Shown: piece after piece, positions 23,518-32,530 of the stretch
Position numbering within the stretch: position 1 is the stretch's first letter
Layout: the number at the start of each line of letters is the position of its first letter
NCBI GenBank assembly: GCA_022828595.1
Contig: JAKGHH010000003.1
Coordinates: forward strand, 56,223,759-56,287,758
Origin: Nelumbo lutea
Taxonomy: Eukaryota; Streptophyta; Magnoliopsida; Proteales; Nelumbonaceae
DNA length: 64,000 nt
Direction: 5' to 3'
Position numbers and translations under genes: made by a program
The notes under the pieces: generated by a model
Seen by the model: only the letters and a program-made list of their open reading frames with translations
Told to the model about the DNA's origin: nothing
The model's database searches: none

Positions 23518-23617
23518 TTTCCGAGTCTGATGTAGTACATTGTTGTTGTTGAGGAGAGGTACCAGCTTGTGCCTCTCCTCGGGCAGTCTGTATTGTAACA
23601 TCATATTTTTTCCTTTG

Positions 23618-23623
23618 AATAAA
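23618..23623 (+). terminator. LINE poly(A) signal
   Basis: AATAAA lies about 20 bases before the LINE poly(A) tail. The element is in the same direction as PCS, so this signal lies in intron 4 on the sense strand. Confidence 0.6.
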
Positions 23624-23724
23624 ATATGACTCATTTATCAAAAAAAAAAAAAATCAACTACACTTTACCTTTGATAAATAAAAAGTCCATGGGTTGTTTA
23701 GACTCTTCTCCAAATGACTCTGCT

Positions 23725-24080
23725 AGAAAACCTGTGTTTTGTAAATGTTCGAGTTGAGAAATACACCTGTAGTAATTCAGAAAATGCAAGAAAGAAAAAG
23801 GAAGAGAGGAGGAGAAAGAAGAAGAAAGAGGTTTCAGCAATAGGTTGTGGAAGAAGAAGAGAAGGGAAGAGAGAAAAGAAGAGTTTGATCTCTCCTCTCT
23901 AGCCCTCTTGATCAACTTTTATTAACTTAATTCTAAAACTAAGTACAATTACTAGGATGCCCTTAATGAGGCGGCCAACACTAAAGAACTAATTAAAGAG
24001 AACAAAAAGGGCCCATAACTAAGGCTAGTAACTAACAAACATAAACTTAAACACTACTTAAGTTTGGCTATGCTATGACA
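23725..24080 (-). repeat. Solo LTR of the Copia-B family, antisense
   Basis: It matches the Copia-B LTRs at 34024 and 48502: CACCTG.AATAATTCAGAAAAT, GAAGAGTTTGATC, GAGTACAATT and GGATGCCCTTAAT occur in the same order. Possible 5-bp target duplication CTGCT at 23720-23724 and 24081-24085. No internal region remains, so LTR-LTR recombination is likely. Confidence 0.7.
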
Positions 24081-24198
24081 CTGCTTTGTACTTATTATAT
24101 GTTAATTCTAATTTTAGTATGGGTATAATTCTCAACTGTTCATGTTTCCAGTGATCTTCCACTTACCTATATGCCTAACATTTTTCATTTTTTCTCAG

Positions 24199-24250
24199 GT
24201 TCATGCTCATTTCAAGGCTGCACAGAGCACCATCGTTGCTTTATACTCTG
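24199..24250 (+). CDS. PCS: Phytochelatin synthase, exon 5 (52 bp)
   Basis: A micro-sized exon gives one base of the Gly codon and then 17 codons, FMLISRLHRAPSLLYTL, matching the FMLISRPHR..LLYTL stretch of plant PCS after the catalytic domain. The acceptor TTTTCTCAG and the donor CTG|GTATGG are good. It lies between 10.4 kb and 7.2 kb of transposon-rich intron, and is too short to be found as an open frame. The phase fits exon 4 (two bases over) and exon 6 (phase 0). Confidence 0.93.
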
Positions 24251-24336
24251 GTATGGTTCTAATATTCTAGTCACCCCCACCAAGAAAAAGTAAAGAGAAA
24301 AAAAGGATAAATAACTCTCTTAAACATGTATACAAT

Positions 24337-24511
24337 GGTTTATGCTGGTTGCCAAACTAATACTGACACCTTCTCTTATCCTTGTATGGATATGGGCAAT
24401 GTAGGACAAGACAATATGTTTTTTTATAACTACAACTTGTATTAATTATGAACATAAACACCCATAGATTACAAGAGATCTTTAAGGAGGGTAAAAAATA
24501 ACCACTCCCAC
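24337..24511 (-). repeat. Tandem duplication of a LINE tail and its flank, copy 1
   Basis: About 175 bases (GCTGGTTGCCAAACT to AATAACCACTCCCA, holding a poly(T) run and an antisense LINE 3' end) recur as copy 2 at 24514-24577 plus 25771-25888. Copy 2 is split by the hAT-like element at 24578-25762. The same LINE tail in both copies points to a segmental tandem duplication and not to two insertions. Confidence 0.85.
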
Positions 24512-24800
24512 AGTGGGTTATGCTGGTTGCCAAACTGATACTGATACCTTCTCTTATCCTTGTGTGGACAATGCAGGTAGTGGTGGCAATTGGGCAGGTT
24601 GGGCTGGGTTTGGTTTGGGTTGAGCTTGAACCCAACCCATCTAACCCAGCAACCCATTAATGACCCAGTTATATAAAATTAAATGGGTTAGGTTCAACCC
24701 AAACCCACCTTGACCCAATCCAACCCACCCAAACCCATTAATCTTATATTTATGTACTTAAAAGTAAAAACTAACTCCCTTTTCACAAATAAGTTGGTCG

Positions 24801-24854
24801 TAGCTTAGTGGTCATGGAAGCTATTGTTTACACAAGTGGTGAAGGTTCAAATCA
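24801..24854 (+). other. tRNA-like pol III promoter pair (possible SINE head)
   Basis: TAGCTTAGTGG at 24801-24811 fits the A-box consensus TRGYNNARNNG, and GGTTCAAATCA at 24844-24854 is near the B-box GGTTCRANYCC. The 33-base gap is within the range of tRNA genes. No cloverleaf was worked out, so a tRNA-derived SINE relic is more likely than a tRNA gene. Confidence 0.4.
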
Positions 24855-25059
24855 TATTATATGCATATCCTTTTTACAAGGAGAATAAAAAGAAATTAAT
24901 CACTTGAAGCCATTTGATTATTTTCGGGTTTCAGGTTTGACCGAACCACTTAGGTTCAAATTGGTCAGACTGACTTGAATTATCTAACTGGATTTATCTT
25001 TGAGCTAATTACATCAAGAGTGGTTGAACCATTTGGATTCGATCAGTCCGGTTAGACCA

Positions 25060-25340
25060 AATCAGACAGGTTCACTATATGACGAGTTGACTTGAACAAT
25101 CCATATCGGGTTGTGCAAAAGGTTCGTAACTGAGCCAGCCGATCCGAACCGGGTCAATGTGGGCAGTCCAAACTAGTTCGACCTATATTGGGTTGCGTAG
25201 GGTTCTGGATGTAGTCGGCTAGTCCGAACCAAGTCAAGGTAACAAGCCGGGGTTGAGTTAGACCGGTTTATATGGGGTCTTGCAAGATTCGGGTCTGAAC
25301 CAGTCGGTCCGCACCGGGTCAAGGTAATCAACCCATGCAG
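25060..25340 (+). repeat. Diverged tandem repeat, period about 83 bp
   Basis: GTCCGAACCGGGTCAAGGTAA-like words occur near 25141, 25223 and 25306, with an older copy near 25060. Spacing is 82-83 bases. It lies inside the hAT-like element. Confidence 0.6.
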
Positions 25341-25781
25341 CCCGGATTCGGGTTGGGTTTGGACTCGGCCGATCGACCCAAACGGATCAAACCGAGGTGA
25401 TCGGGTTTGTTCATATTCAAACCAAGCTGAACTGAGGTGGACCAGTCCGGATTTGGGTCGGGTTGATTTGGATTTATGTCAATTTGGGTGAACTATGTTG
25501 GTTCAAGTAAAAAATAATTTTAGTTAATAACTAATAGAAAATTAATGCATTAATTATAAATTATTTCACTCAAATGAAGAAAATTAAAGGAAAATGGCTT
25601 AAGGAATTCTCACCTGTACCATTAGTGGTTAACCCAATGGTTATCCATGACCCAACCCAACCCATTTATATTGACCCAATGGGTGATCAACCCATTTCCA
25701 ACTTCAAGTAAATGGGCGGGTTGGGTGGGTTCAATGGGTTGGGTGAGAAATTGCCACCCATAAATGCAGGACAAGACTATG

Positions 25782-25980
25782 TTTTTTTTTTTTTTTGATA
25801 AGTAACTACAACTTGCATTAATTATGAACATAACGTCCATAGATTACAAGAGATCTTTAAGGAGGGTAAAAAATAACCACTCCCAAGCCCGTATTATCCC
25901 TTTACAGTTGAGCCCAAAACTATTGCCCCACCCCTTGTTTGGCTAAAGCATCAGCCATGCTATTAGTCAAACTTTGTACC
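25782..25980 (-). mobile_element. LINE 3' tail, antisense
   Basis: Poly(T) at 25782-25796, then GATAAGTAAC and sequence shared with copy 1 of the tandem duplication, then antisense RNase H end (CCCCTTGTTTGGCTAAAGCATC: the 'ADALAKQG' region). Confidence 0.7.
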
Positions 25981-26075
25981 TTTTTTTTTGAGAAAGAGTA
26001 ACAAACTTCCATTAGATAACAAGGAGGTACATGAGATGTACACAGCACATGGAAAACTCCAAAAGATTACAAGAC
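25981..26075 (-). mobile_element. Short LINE 3' tail, antisense
   Basis: A new oligo-T run at 25981-25989 followed by untranslated LINE-like sequence (GAGAAAGAGTAACAAACTTCC). It appears to have inserted into the preceding LINE tail. The 5' end is uncertain. Confidence 0.45.
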
Positions 26076-26199
26076 AATATGTGTTTATGCAAAATTTTTG
26101 TGATTGATTAATGTATTGCATAGGTCTTTTGACTGAAATTTCTCTTGATGGCATGGTCATGCACCTAGCACCTAGTTACAAAGAAGTGAGAAAGGACCA

Positions 26200-27040
26200 C
26201 ATAATTGGATGGGCAGAATGTCTGAATGACCAGATGTCAAACTTGTTTGTCTCTTGTAGAGCAGAAAAGATCCTTCAGAGTTTACTTCCCTACTCATAAA
26301 TCCTCCCAAAATTTTATTTATCTCCAGAACAAACATCAATATTACAAGATTAGAAAATATAGGAAGGATACCATGAGTAGATTTCGAAGGAGTGGCAAGA
26401 GTAGCTCTAAGTGAGAGTCCAACATCCCATCAATTTTTATTCAGCCCATAAATTCTTACCACCACCTTGTGCCACAATTTTTCTTTCACAATTGGCAGTC
26501 TCCATGGCCATTTCCTTGGCAAAGTCACATTCTTCTTATTTACATTCCCATTCCCCAATCCACCCAGTTCCTTCCTAGTGCACACCTTTTTCCACTTTAT
26601 TAGATGGTTTCTTTTACTCTCCCTCGTGCCCCATAGGAAATCTCTCATTACCTTTTCTACTCTCTTCACCATAAATTGAGGCATTCTAAACACCGACATG
26701 TAGTAATTGGAAGATCAGCTAGCATCACCTTTATAGGAGTTACCCTTTCATCCAAGGAGATATAATTTCTCCTCCACACTACCAGCCTTTTAGCAATCCT
26801 TTTTAACAATGGCTCCCAAAACGTATTAGACCAAGGATTGGCACCTAAAGGGAGACATGAATAATTTATTGGCTGTGATATTGTAACACCCCCCATGGAT
26901 TCAACAATTAAGTCTATTTCTTCTCTGCATTTTGTTCCACTACCACACTTTTCTCCAAATTTACCTTCAAATTTGAGTCTTTCTAAAAGCTTAATCACCA
27001 TTTTCAAGTTATCCAACCCTTGGCCATTCTCTCCATCCTA
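26200..27040 (-). mobile_element. LINE fragment, antisense (RT thumb region)
   Basis: The minus strand holds LPLGANPWSNTFWEPLLKRI, VVWRRNYISLDERVTPIK, MPQFMVKRVEKVMRDFLWGT and LWHKVVVRIYG, parallel to residues after FADD in the full LINE at 18127. Both ends are cut; no tail is present. Confidence 0.75.
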
Positions 27041-28395
27041 GCTGCCTTTGTTAACCGAGTAGGGGAAGGGGGTCTGTGGAATGGATTTGAGTCCAGTCCA
27101 GGGGGAGAAGGTACAAATGCTCCAATTTGAAAATGATACTCTCTGCTTCATTAATGTGGATGTGGATCAGTTGGGAGTTATTTTAGGGGTTCTGAGTTGG
27201 TTTGAAGTAGTGCCGGGTTTGAGAGTTAACTGGTCCAAAAGCAGATTAATTCCAGTAGGAAGGATATAGAATTTAGAAGCTCAAGCAGAGGTGCTAGCTT
27301 GTCAGATTGGCTTTCTGCAATCTTCCTACTGTTATATCTAGGGCTTCCTCTGGGAGCTAAGTGCACTTCCTCTTTAGTGTGGGATCTTGTGGTTGAACAA
27401 TCAGAAAGGAAGCTGGCCTCTTGGAAAGCCAAATATCTTTCCTTGGGTGGTAGGATCACTCTCCTTAAGAGGTTCCTATCTAACCTACCCTCTTACTATC
27501 TCTCTCTCTATTCCCAATTCTAACAAAAGTGGCTCAAAGAATGGAAAAGTTATAGAGGGATGTTTTATGGAATGGGTAGGAGCAAAAGAAGATCCATTTG
27601 GTCAGCTGGGGTCAAGTCTGTGCTTCAAAAGAGATGAAGATTGGAGGTCAGGAAATTGAAAATTTTTAACTAGGCCCTCTTGGGGAAGTGGATCTGGAGA
27701 TTTGGAAAAGAAAGGGAGAGCTGCTGGAGGAAATTATTAGCAGCCAAATATGACACAGACAGAGGTGATTGGGTAACTACTAATGTCACCTCTTTTGGGT
27801 GCTCCCTATGGAAGAAAATTATGAAAAATCATTTCTCAGTAGAGGCTTATCTCCAAAGTTGGGAAATGGACAAAGACTGAATTTCTGGAAGGATAATTGG
27901 TGTAATAGTAGGCCATTAGCAGAGTTGTTCCCCCAGTTATTCCAACTTTCAGAGAATCAGGAAGCAATGGTGGCTGATTGCTGTGAAGTAAGAGACAATA
28001 GCATCTCCTGGAGCCCTTCTTTCAGAAGTCACTTTCGAGACTGGGAAATTGATCAAGTGGTTGAGCTGTTTGAGTTGCTGTCCAATCAATCTGAATCTGT
28101 TGGAAGAAGACACATGGACCTGGAACTGGAGTGCAGATGGGCTTTTTTCAGTGAGTTCTTTTGCCAGAAATCTAGCAGATGGAACTTGAGCTGATATACC
28201 TGCTGCTAAAATCTGGAAGGAGTGTGAATGGGCTAGCAGATACTTTAGCCAAACGAGGATCTGCAAGGCAGCATCTATATTGGGCCTCTTTGTAATTCTG
28301 GGTTTGTTTCTTGGGGATGACAGTTTGATCATCTTTTTATACTAATCCCATATGTTTTTCCTTAATAAATCAATCTTTATTGTTGATAAAAAAAA
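27041..28395 (+). mobile_element. 5'-truncated LINE, sense
   Basis: It starts just upstream of the RT catalytic motif (LQFENDTLCFI, in which FADD is altered), then GLRVNWSKS, LPLGAKCTS and ASWKAKYLSLGGRITLL. CRRKLLAAKYD-like and LNFWKDNWC linkers follow, then a stub of RNase H (GLADTLAKRGSA) and a short A-run tail at 28388-28395. Frameshifts are frequent. It is the same lineage as the LINE at 16645, and its start abuts the antisense LINE at 27040. Confidence 0.75.
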
Positions 28396-29394
28396 TGTAT
28401 ATTGGCACTACTCAAGTCAAGAAATCTGAGAAATTACAGGTGGATCGCACTTGAAACTCCCACCATTGAATCTCACACGTGACTAAGAGACAAAAATTAA
28501 GGTGAAGGAGATTTACGTCTGAGAGGAGAGAGAATTCCTTGACTAGTGTGCCTTGGAGGTTGGCATGGTTGAGAATCTGTTCCTGCACCAACAAGCCCCG
28601 GTGCTCTGGACATTTCTTCTTTAGGATCCACATAGAAAACCCCTTTATACGAACAGACATTATTTCCTACTCAACCGTGTAGAATTCCAAGTGGATCATC
28701 TGTTATTGCAGATTTCCAGGCTTGAAGGGCTTTGCAGATTTCCACCAATCCAAACAGTTCCACCCCCACCCCCACCGCTACCTCCGCAATTCTGAAACCA
28801 CCACCAATAGTAAAAGCAGTTTTTGCTAGAATGATTTGGTGGATAAGAGCCAGAGATCCTCCCCATCTCAGAGGAAGAATATAACTAGGGATTCAAGAGA
28901 TGTTTGTTTGTAAGGCATACCAATAGTGTTGAAACAATGAAGAAAGTAAATGGTGGGGTTGGTGGGTCCTGAAATCTGGATCTATGTATCTTTTTGGTAG
29001 ATCCACAGTCAACAGAAATACAAGAGCATAAGATCTCATTGAACAAAATTAATACTATAATCCACCACATATGCAGGGGGCATGTTTGGTCAACATGTAA
29101 ACCCCACTACAATACGGACCATAACCCAAGTTCTGCAAGGAGAAAGACCTTAGGGATAGGTGACCAAACACAGCCTACAGCTGCATAGGGAATTTACTGT
29201 TTATGGGTGCCAGATAATCTTGAAAATGTAGGGAGGAATCATCTGTTGTCATTCTTTCCCCATAATTTTCATTTTTGAAGCATCTTAGACATTACAAATC
29301 TCCCAATAGTAGACACATATAACAGAGACCATTAGAATTCCATTGGGTGTCCTTCCTCCATTCTACCCTTCAACTTCTCATCACCAGACCAAAC
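28396..29394. other. PCS: PCS intron 5, unassigned stretch
   Basis: No confident gene. A CCCCCACC run is near 28757. The minus strand is open for 82 codons at 28660-28412, but no family was recognised. Confidence 0.45.
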
Positions 29395-29628
29395 AAATCC
29401 TCCACTGGAACTCCAAAATTAATCAATCGTCATTTTTCCAATAACCAAAACACCATGTGAATCAAACATACATTACCGATCAAGTACTTGTGTACCACCA
29501 TGTGAATCAAACCCCTGTACTCCTTGTATATCTTGGATGTTCTTGAGATGGAGCTGCCATCAAAGAACTCCTTCAGTGCCAGTTTTTCCCTAGGTGAACC
29601 AGCTTGAATAGCTTGGGATGGTGTAAAG
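29395..29628 (-). pseudogene. SWI3-type chromatin-remodelling subunit fragment (SWIRM domain)
   Basis: Minus-strand reading gives LYTIPSYSSWFT, then (after a stop and a frameshift) ALKEFFDGSSISRTSKIYKEYR, then LIGNVCLIHMVFWLLEK, a TGA, and RLINFG. These are the successive conserved blocks of the SWIRM domain in plant SWI3 (most like SWI3A) subunits of the SWI/SNF complex. The piece between KEYR and LIGNV is shortened, and a 17-bp repeat GTTTGATTCACATGGTG occurs on both sides of the gap. The TGA replaces the Trp of EKWGLINF. It is a partial, broken gene copy in PCS intron 5, on the opposite strand. Assignment to SWI3A over other SWI3 types is inference. Confidence 0.75.
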
Positions 29629-30124
29629 GTCCTGCTTTGGTTTGTTTGTGGGAAAAGACAGTTGTCTCACACAAATTCTTTAAAATTTAATCAATTGTAA
29701 ATATAATAGAGAACCCGTGTAAGTATTTAATAAAATGGAGGCTAAGCTGCAAAGGTGGTTTGGAATTTAGATAGCTCTGAATTCTAACAGGTGTTTAATT
29801 TATACATTAAAAAAAATTTGTTTTTATTCTTGGTCATGTGTGAGATTCAATGCTTTATTATTTTATAAATTGTTTAACGGAACTGTCAACGACGTCTCTA
29901 ACGTCGTCCATTTTTGGCTTAACATGGATTTTCTATCATAGATTAAGGGTGAAAATGGCTATTTTCAATGTTTAGGGTCTAAAGTGGCTTTTTTATAAAG
30001 TTCAAGGATTGTCAGAGTAAAAAATCCTTTTATTTTTCAATGTAATATGTAGTTTGAGATTGCTATTATATCAATAAATCAGATCGTTTTATAAAATGCA
30101 TTGCAATAAGAATGAATATATGGT
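29629..30124. other. PCS: PCS intron 5, unassigned stretch
   Basis: AT-rich sequence with no recognisable gene; upstream continuation of the SWI3 fragment could not be shown. Confidence 0.5.
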
Positions 30125-31036
30125 ACCTCGGTTTGGAAAGGCATAGAAAAGCTCTACCCATCCTTTTCTCATGGGGTTAGAGTGAACCAAATTCCAGTTG
30201 GATAATGGTGTGAACAGCAACCTTTTGTGGAGGTCTTTCTGGCTTTGTTCTTGGCTGCTCAGGATGGGGGGTTCTGGTTAGGGACTGCTACTCTATCTCC
30301 AATGGTGTAGTCAACTGGTTTCTAATTTTCCGAAGGAATTTGAATAATTGGGAGTTGATCGACGATGGAAATGCTCCATCTGCTGCAACACCACTCTCCC
30401 TATTTGGACTCACAAGATTCCAAAATATGGGTGGGTGAGGATAATGGTTTCTTCTCCGTGAAGTCTTTCTACAAGCTCCTGCTTTGCGAAAATGCTTAAC
30501 ATAGGATAAGCTCCTGAACGGAGGGCTGACACTGGACCAGGCAGGCTGTATTTTCTGTTCTGCTTATTAAGAAACAGCTAATCACATCTTTCTTCACTGT
30601 CAGCATGCATATAGGGTGTGGAGTGTAGTTCTGGGGACTTTTGATTGGTCAGGCTGCTTTTCATCATCTATCCTCCTTCCTTGAAAGCTGGTTTTTGAAA
30701 GGCTTGAGTGGGAGGTAAAATTTAATAGATTCTGAGTCCAATGGCTGTTTTTTGGCATATTTGGAGGGAAAAGAATGCTCAGATCTTTAAGAATATGAGT
30801 TCAGATGATCAAAGTTATCAAACCCTGCTGTCCAACATCAAAGGGATGCTTTGCTCATGGTTGTCATCTCATAGGGAATTCAGTCTGCTGGACTATCACA
30901 GATTTTTTGACAAGGACATTTTGTTTCTTTGTTAATGTCTAGCTAACAAATTGTATAACTTTGCTAATCACTGGATATATACGGCCTTCCTTTTTGACAT
31001 TAATACAATACAAAACCTTACTTTTTCAAAAATAAT
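30125..31036 (+). mobile_element. 5'-truncated LINE, sense (zf-RVT and following region)
   Basis: Degenerate plus-strand sequence ends in the zf-RVT domain (ADTGPGRLYFLFCLL-type reading near 30520, HIFLHCQHAYRVW near 30590). It is followed by FWHIWREKNAQIFKNMSS, the region before the 3' end of plant LINEs lacking RNase H. The tail is a short A run near 31030. Confidence 0.65.
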
Positions 31037-31421
31037 GGTTATAATTGTATTATAAAGGTATAACCCTTCCACTACAATGGTGAGATTTTGTTGCCTCACT
31101 CCTCTTGGTTGGTACTTGGTAAGACACTGGCCATAGGGATCAGATTAGGTTTAAGTTCGAGAGATGTGTGGAATACTTAGTTACCTACATTAAGGTGCCC
31201 CAACTATGGTAGAAAAGTGGAAACTACCCATTCCTTCTTTTGTTTGCCTTGCATCGCAGTTTTCATATTGTGAAGTACAAGATACAGTTTATGCCATTAC
31301 TATAACCTTATTTGGTTGAGCATTGCTGGATACTTGTAGTTATCTGAAACTGCTAACAGATTGTGGTTGTAAATGATAATAGCAACATATTTACCTCTTT
31401 TTTTGTTGTTTTTTTTTCCAG
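31037..31421 (+). other. PCS: PCS intron 5, 3' end
   Basis: Nothing recognised before the polypyrimidine tract and acceptor TTTTTTTTCCAG. Confidence 0.6.
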
Positions 31422-31649
31422 AGCTGTAAGCATGAGAGTTGGGTCAGTACTTCAAAGTACTTAATGGATGATGTTCCCCTCCTCCTGGAATCAGAGGATA
31501 TAAAAAATGTTCAGCAGGTTCTCTCTGTTGTATTTACATCACTTCCTAACAACTTTGGGGAGTTCATCAAGTGGGTTGCAGAAGTTAGGAGACAAGAAGA
31601 TGGGAATTCAAGTTTAAGTACAGAGGAGAAAGAGAGACATGCAGTCAAG
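31422..31649 (+). CDS. PCS: Phytochelatin synthase, exon 6
   Basis: It encodes 76 residues in phase 0, starting SCKHESW and containing [24 protein letters not shown] and [12 protein letters not shown]. These align with the region of plant PCS linking the catalytic core to the C-terminal domain. The acceptor is TTTCCAG; the donor AAG|GTCTAG is unusual after GT, but the next exon joins in frame. The next intron is only 113 bp, so exons 6 and 7 kept compact spacing. Confidence 0.95.
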
Positions 31650-31762
31650 GTCTAGTTTCACTTTTAATCCCTTCTCAGTTTCCTCATCTATTTTTGGTGA
31701 ATCATAAGTTTGTCATATTTGTAATACTTTCAAGCTTGAAACACCAATCCTTTTGGTTTCAG

Positions 31763-32275
31763 GAAGAGGTGTTGAAACAAGTACGTGAAGCTGGACTATA
31801 TAAGCATGTGACAGAATGGTTCTCTTCTGCAAATTCATGTTGCCAAAATATCCCTTTTTTGGATGGTGATGACACTTTGTCTCAAATTGCGGCAAGTGTT
31901 TGTTGCCAAGGAGCAGAACTTTTGACAGGAAACTCTAGCACTTCTAATGAGTTCTGCTGTAAGGAAACATGTGTGAAATGCCTGAAAGCTAATGGTGACA
32001 TGCCTGTTACAGTTGTCTCAGGGACAGTTTTATCAGGTTGCCGTGAGCAAGGGGTTGAATTGCTGGTTCCTTCATCTCCAACAAGGCGCAGGGTATGCTG
32101 TGGTTCTAGTTCAAGTAACTATTTTGGGATGCATCCAGTGAGCAATGATGTTGTAACTGTTCTGTTACTGGCCTTGCCTCCACGTACATGGTCTGGTATC
32201 AAAGAAGAGAAGTTAAAACAAGAAATTTCTAGCCTTGTTTCAACTGAAAGTCTTCCCTTGTTGCTTCAAGAAGAG
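31763..32275 (+). CDS. PCS: Phytochelatin synthase, exon 7 (Cys-rich C-terminal domain)
   Basis: It encodes 171 residues in phase 0, the variable Cys-rich C-terminal half that modulates metal response and stability in plant PCS. Eleven Cys codons are visible, with CC pairs in NSCC, SVCCQG, EFCCKETCVKC and RVCCG. The end VLLLALPPRTWSGIKEEKLKQE and LLLQEE is highly conserved in the family. The acceptor is GTTTCAG and the donor GAG|GTATTT. No stops. Intron 7 downstream is 18 kb and holds the nested retrotransposons. Confidence 0.96.
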
Positions 32276-32448
32276 GTATTTGTTATACCTTGTTTTATTT
32301 TTAGGTGTCAATTGGCAACCAACCAATTTGGTTTGGTCCATCTTTTTGAACCTGAGTAATACTAATATTTGGTTGAATTCCCTGTAAAGTCTTATGTACA
32401 AATCCTACACAATTAGGGTAGATTGGTTCTATTTTCTTACACCCTGAT

Positions 32449-32465
32449 TGCTGATAAAAAAAAAA
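32449..32465 (+). mobile_element. 17-bp LINE remnant with 13-bp target duplication
   Basis: TGCTGATAAAAAAAAAA is flanked by the exact repeat CTTACACCCTGAT at 32436-32448 and 32466-32478. The insert equals the last bases of the LINEs here (TTGTTGATAAAAAAAA at 28380-28395), so this is an extreme 5' truncation. Confidence 0.75.
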
Positions 32466-32530
32466 CTTACACCCTGATGTTAATTAGGTAAAGTCTAAAT
32501 GTACTTGTGCAAATCCGACCTAGAACTGTT

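Larger units (their letters stand above)
18127..23650 (+). mobile_element. Full-length L1-type LINE (5.5 kb), broken
   Basis: The element runs from 18127 to a poly(A) tail ending at 23650-23653, with an exact 15-bp target duplication. It has a 5' untranslated region, an ORF1 remnant, and ORF2 with AP endonuclease, reverse transcriptase, zf-RVT and RNase H. This is the only LINE in the window with a recognisable start. It inserted into an older LINE in PCS intron 4, in sense direction. It shares its lineage with the antisense fragments at 5293 and 26200. Stops and frameshifts make it inactive. Confidence 0.92.
24578..25762. mobile_element. hAT-like non-autonomous element (1,185 bp) with 8-bp target duplication
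   Basis: The flanks are AATGCAGG (24570-24577 and 25763-25770). The left end TAGTGGTGGCAATT matches the reverse complement of the right end TATGGGTGGCAATT at 12 of 14 positions; plant hAT elements often begin this way. The interior is full of GGGTTGGGT and AACCCAACCC words and has no transposase. It holds a tRNA-like segment and an 83-bp tandem repeat. Confidence 0.85.

Noticed and set aside
24801..24854. Functional tRNA gene
   Set aside because: A- and B-box words are present, but I could not see acceptor-stem pairing or a T-run terminator at the right place; called tRNA-like only.
26200..28395. Head-to-head LINE pieces as one 5'-inverted (twin-primed) insertion
   Set aside because: Both pieces cover the same RT-thumb region and belong to different LINE lineages, so they are two insertions.
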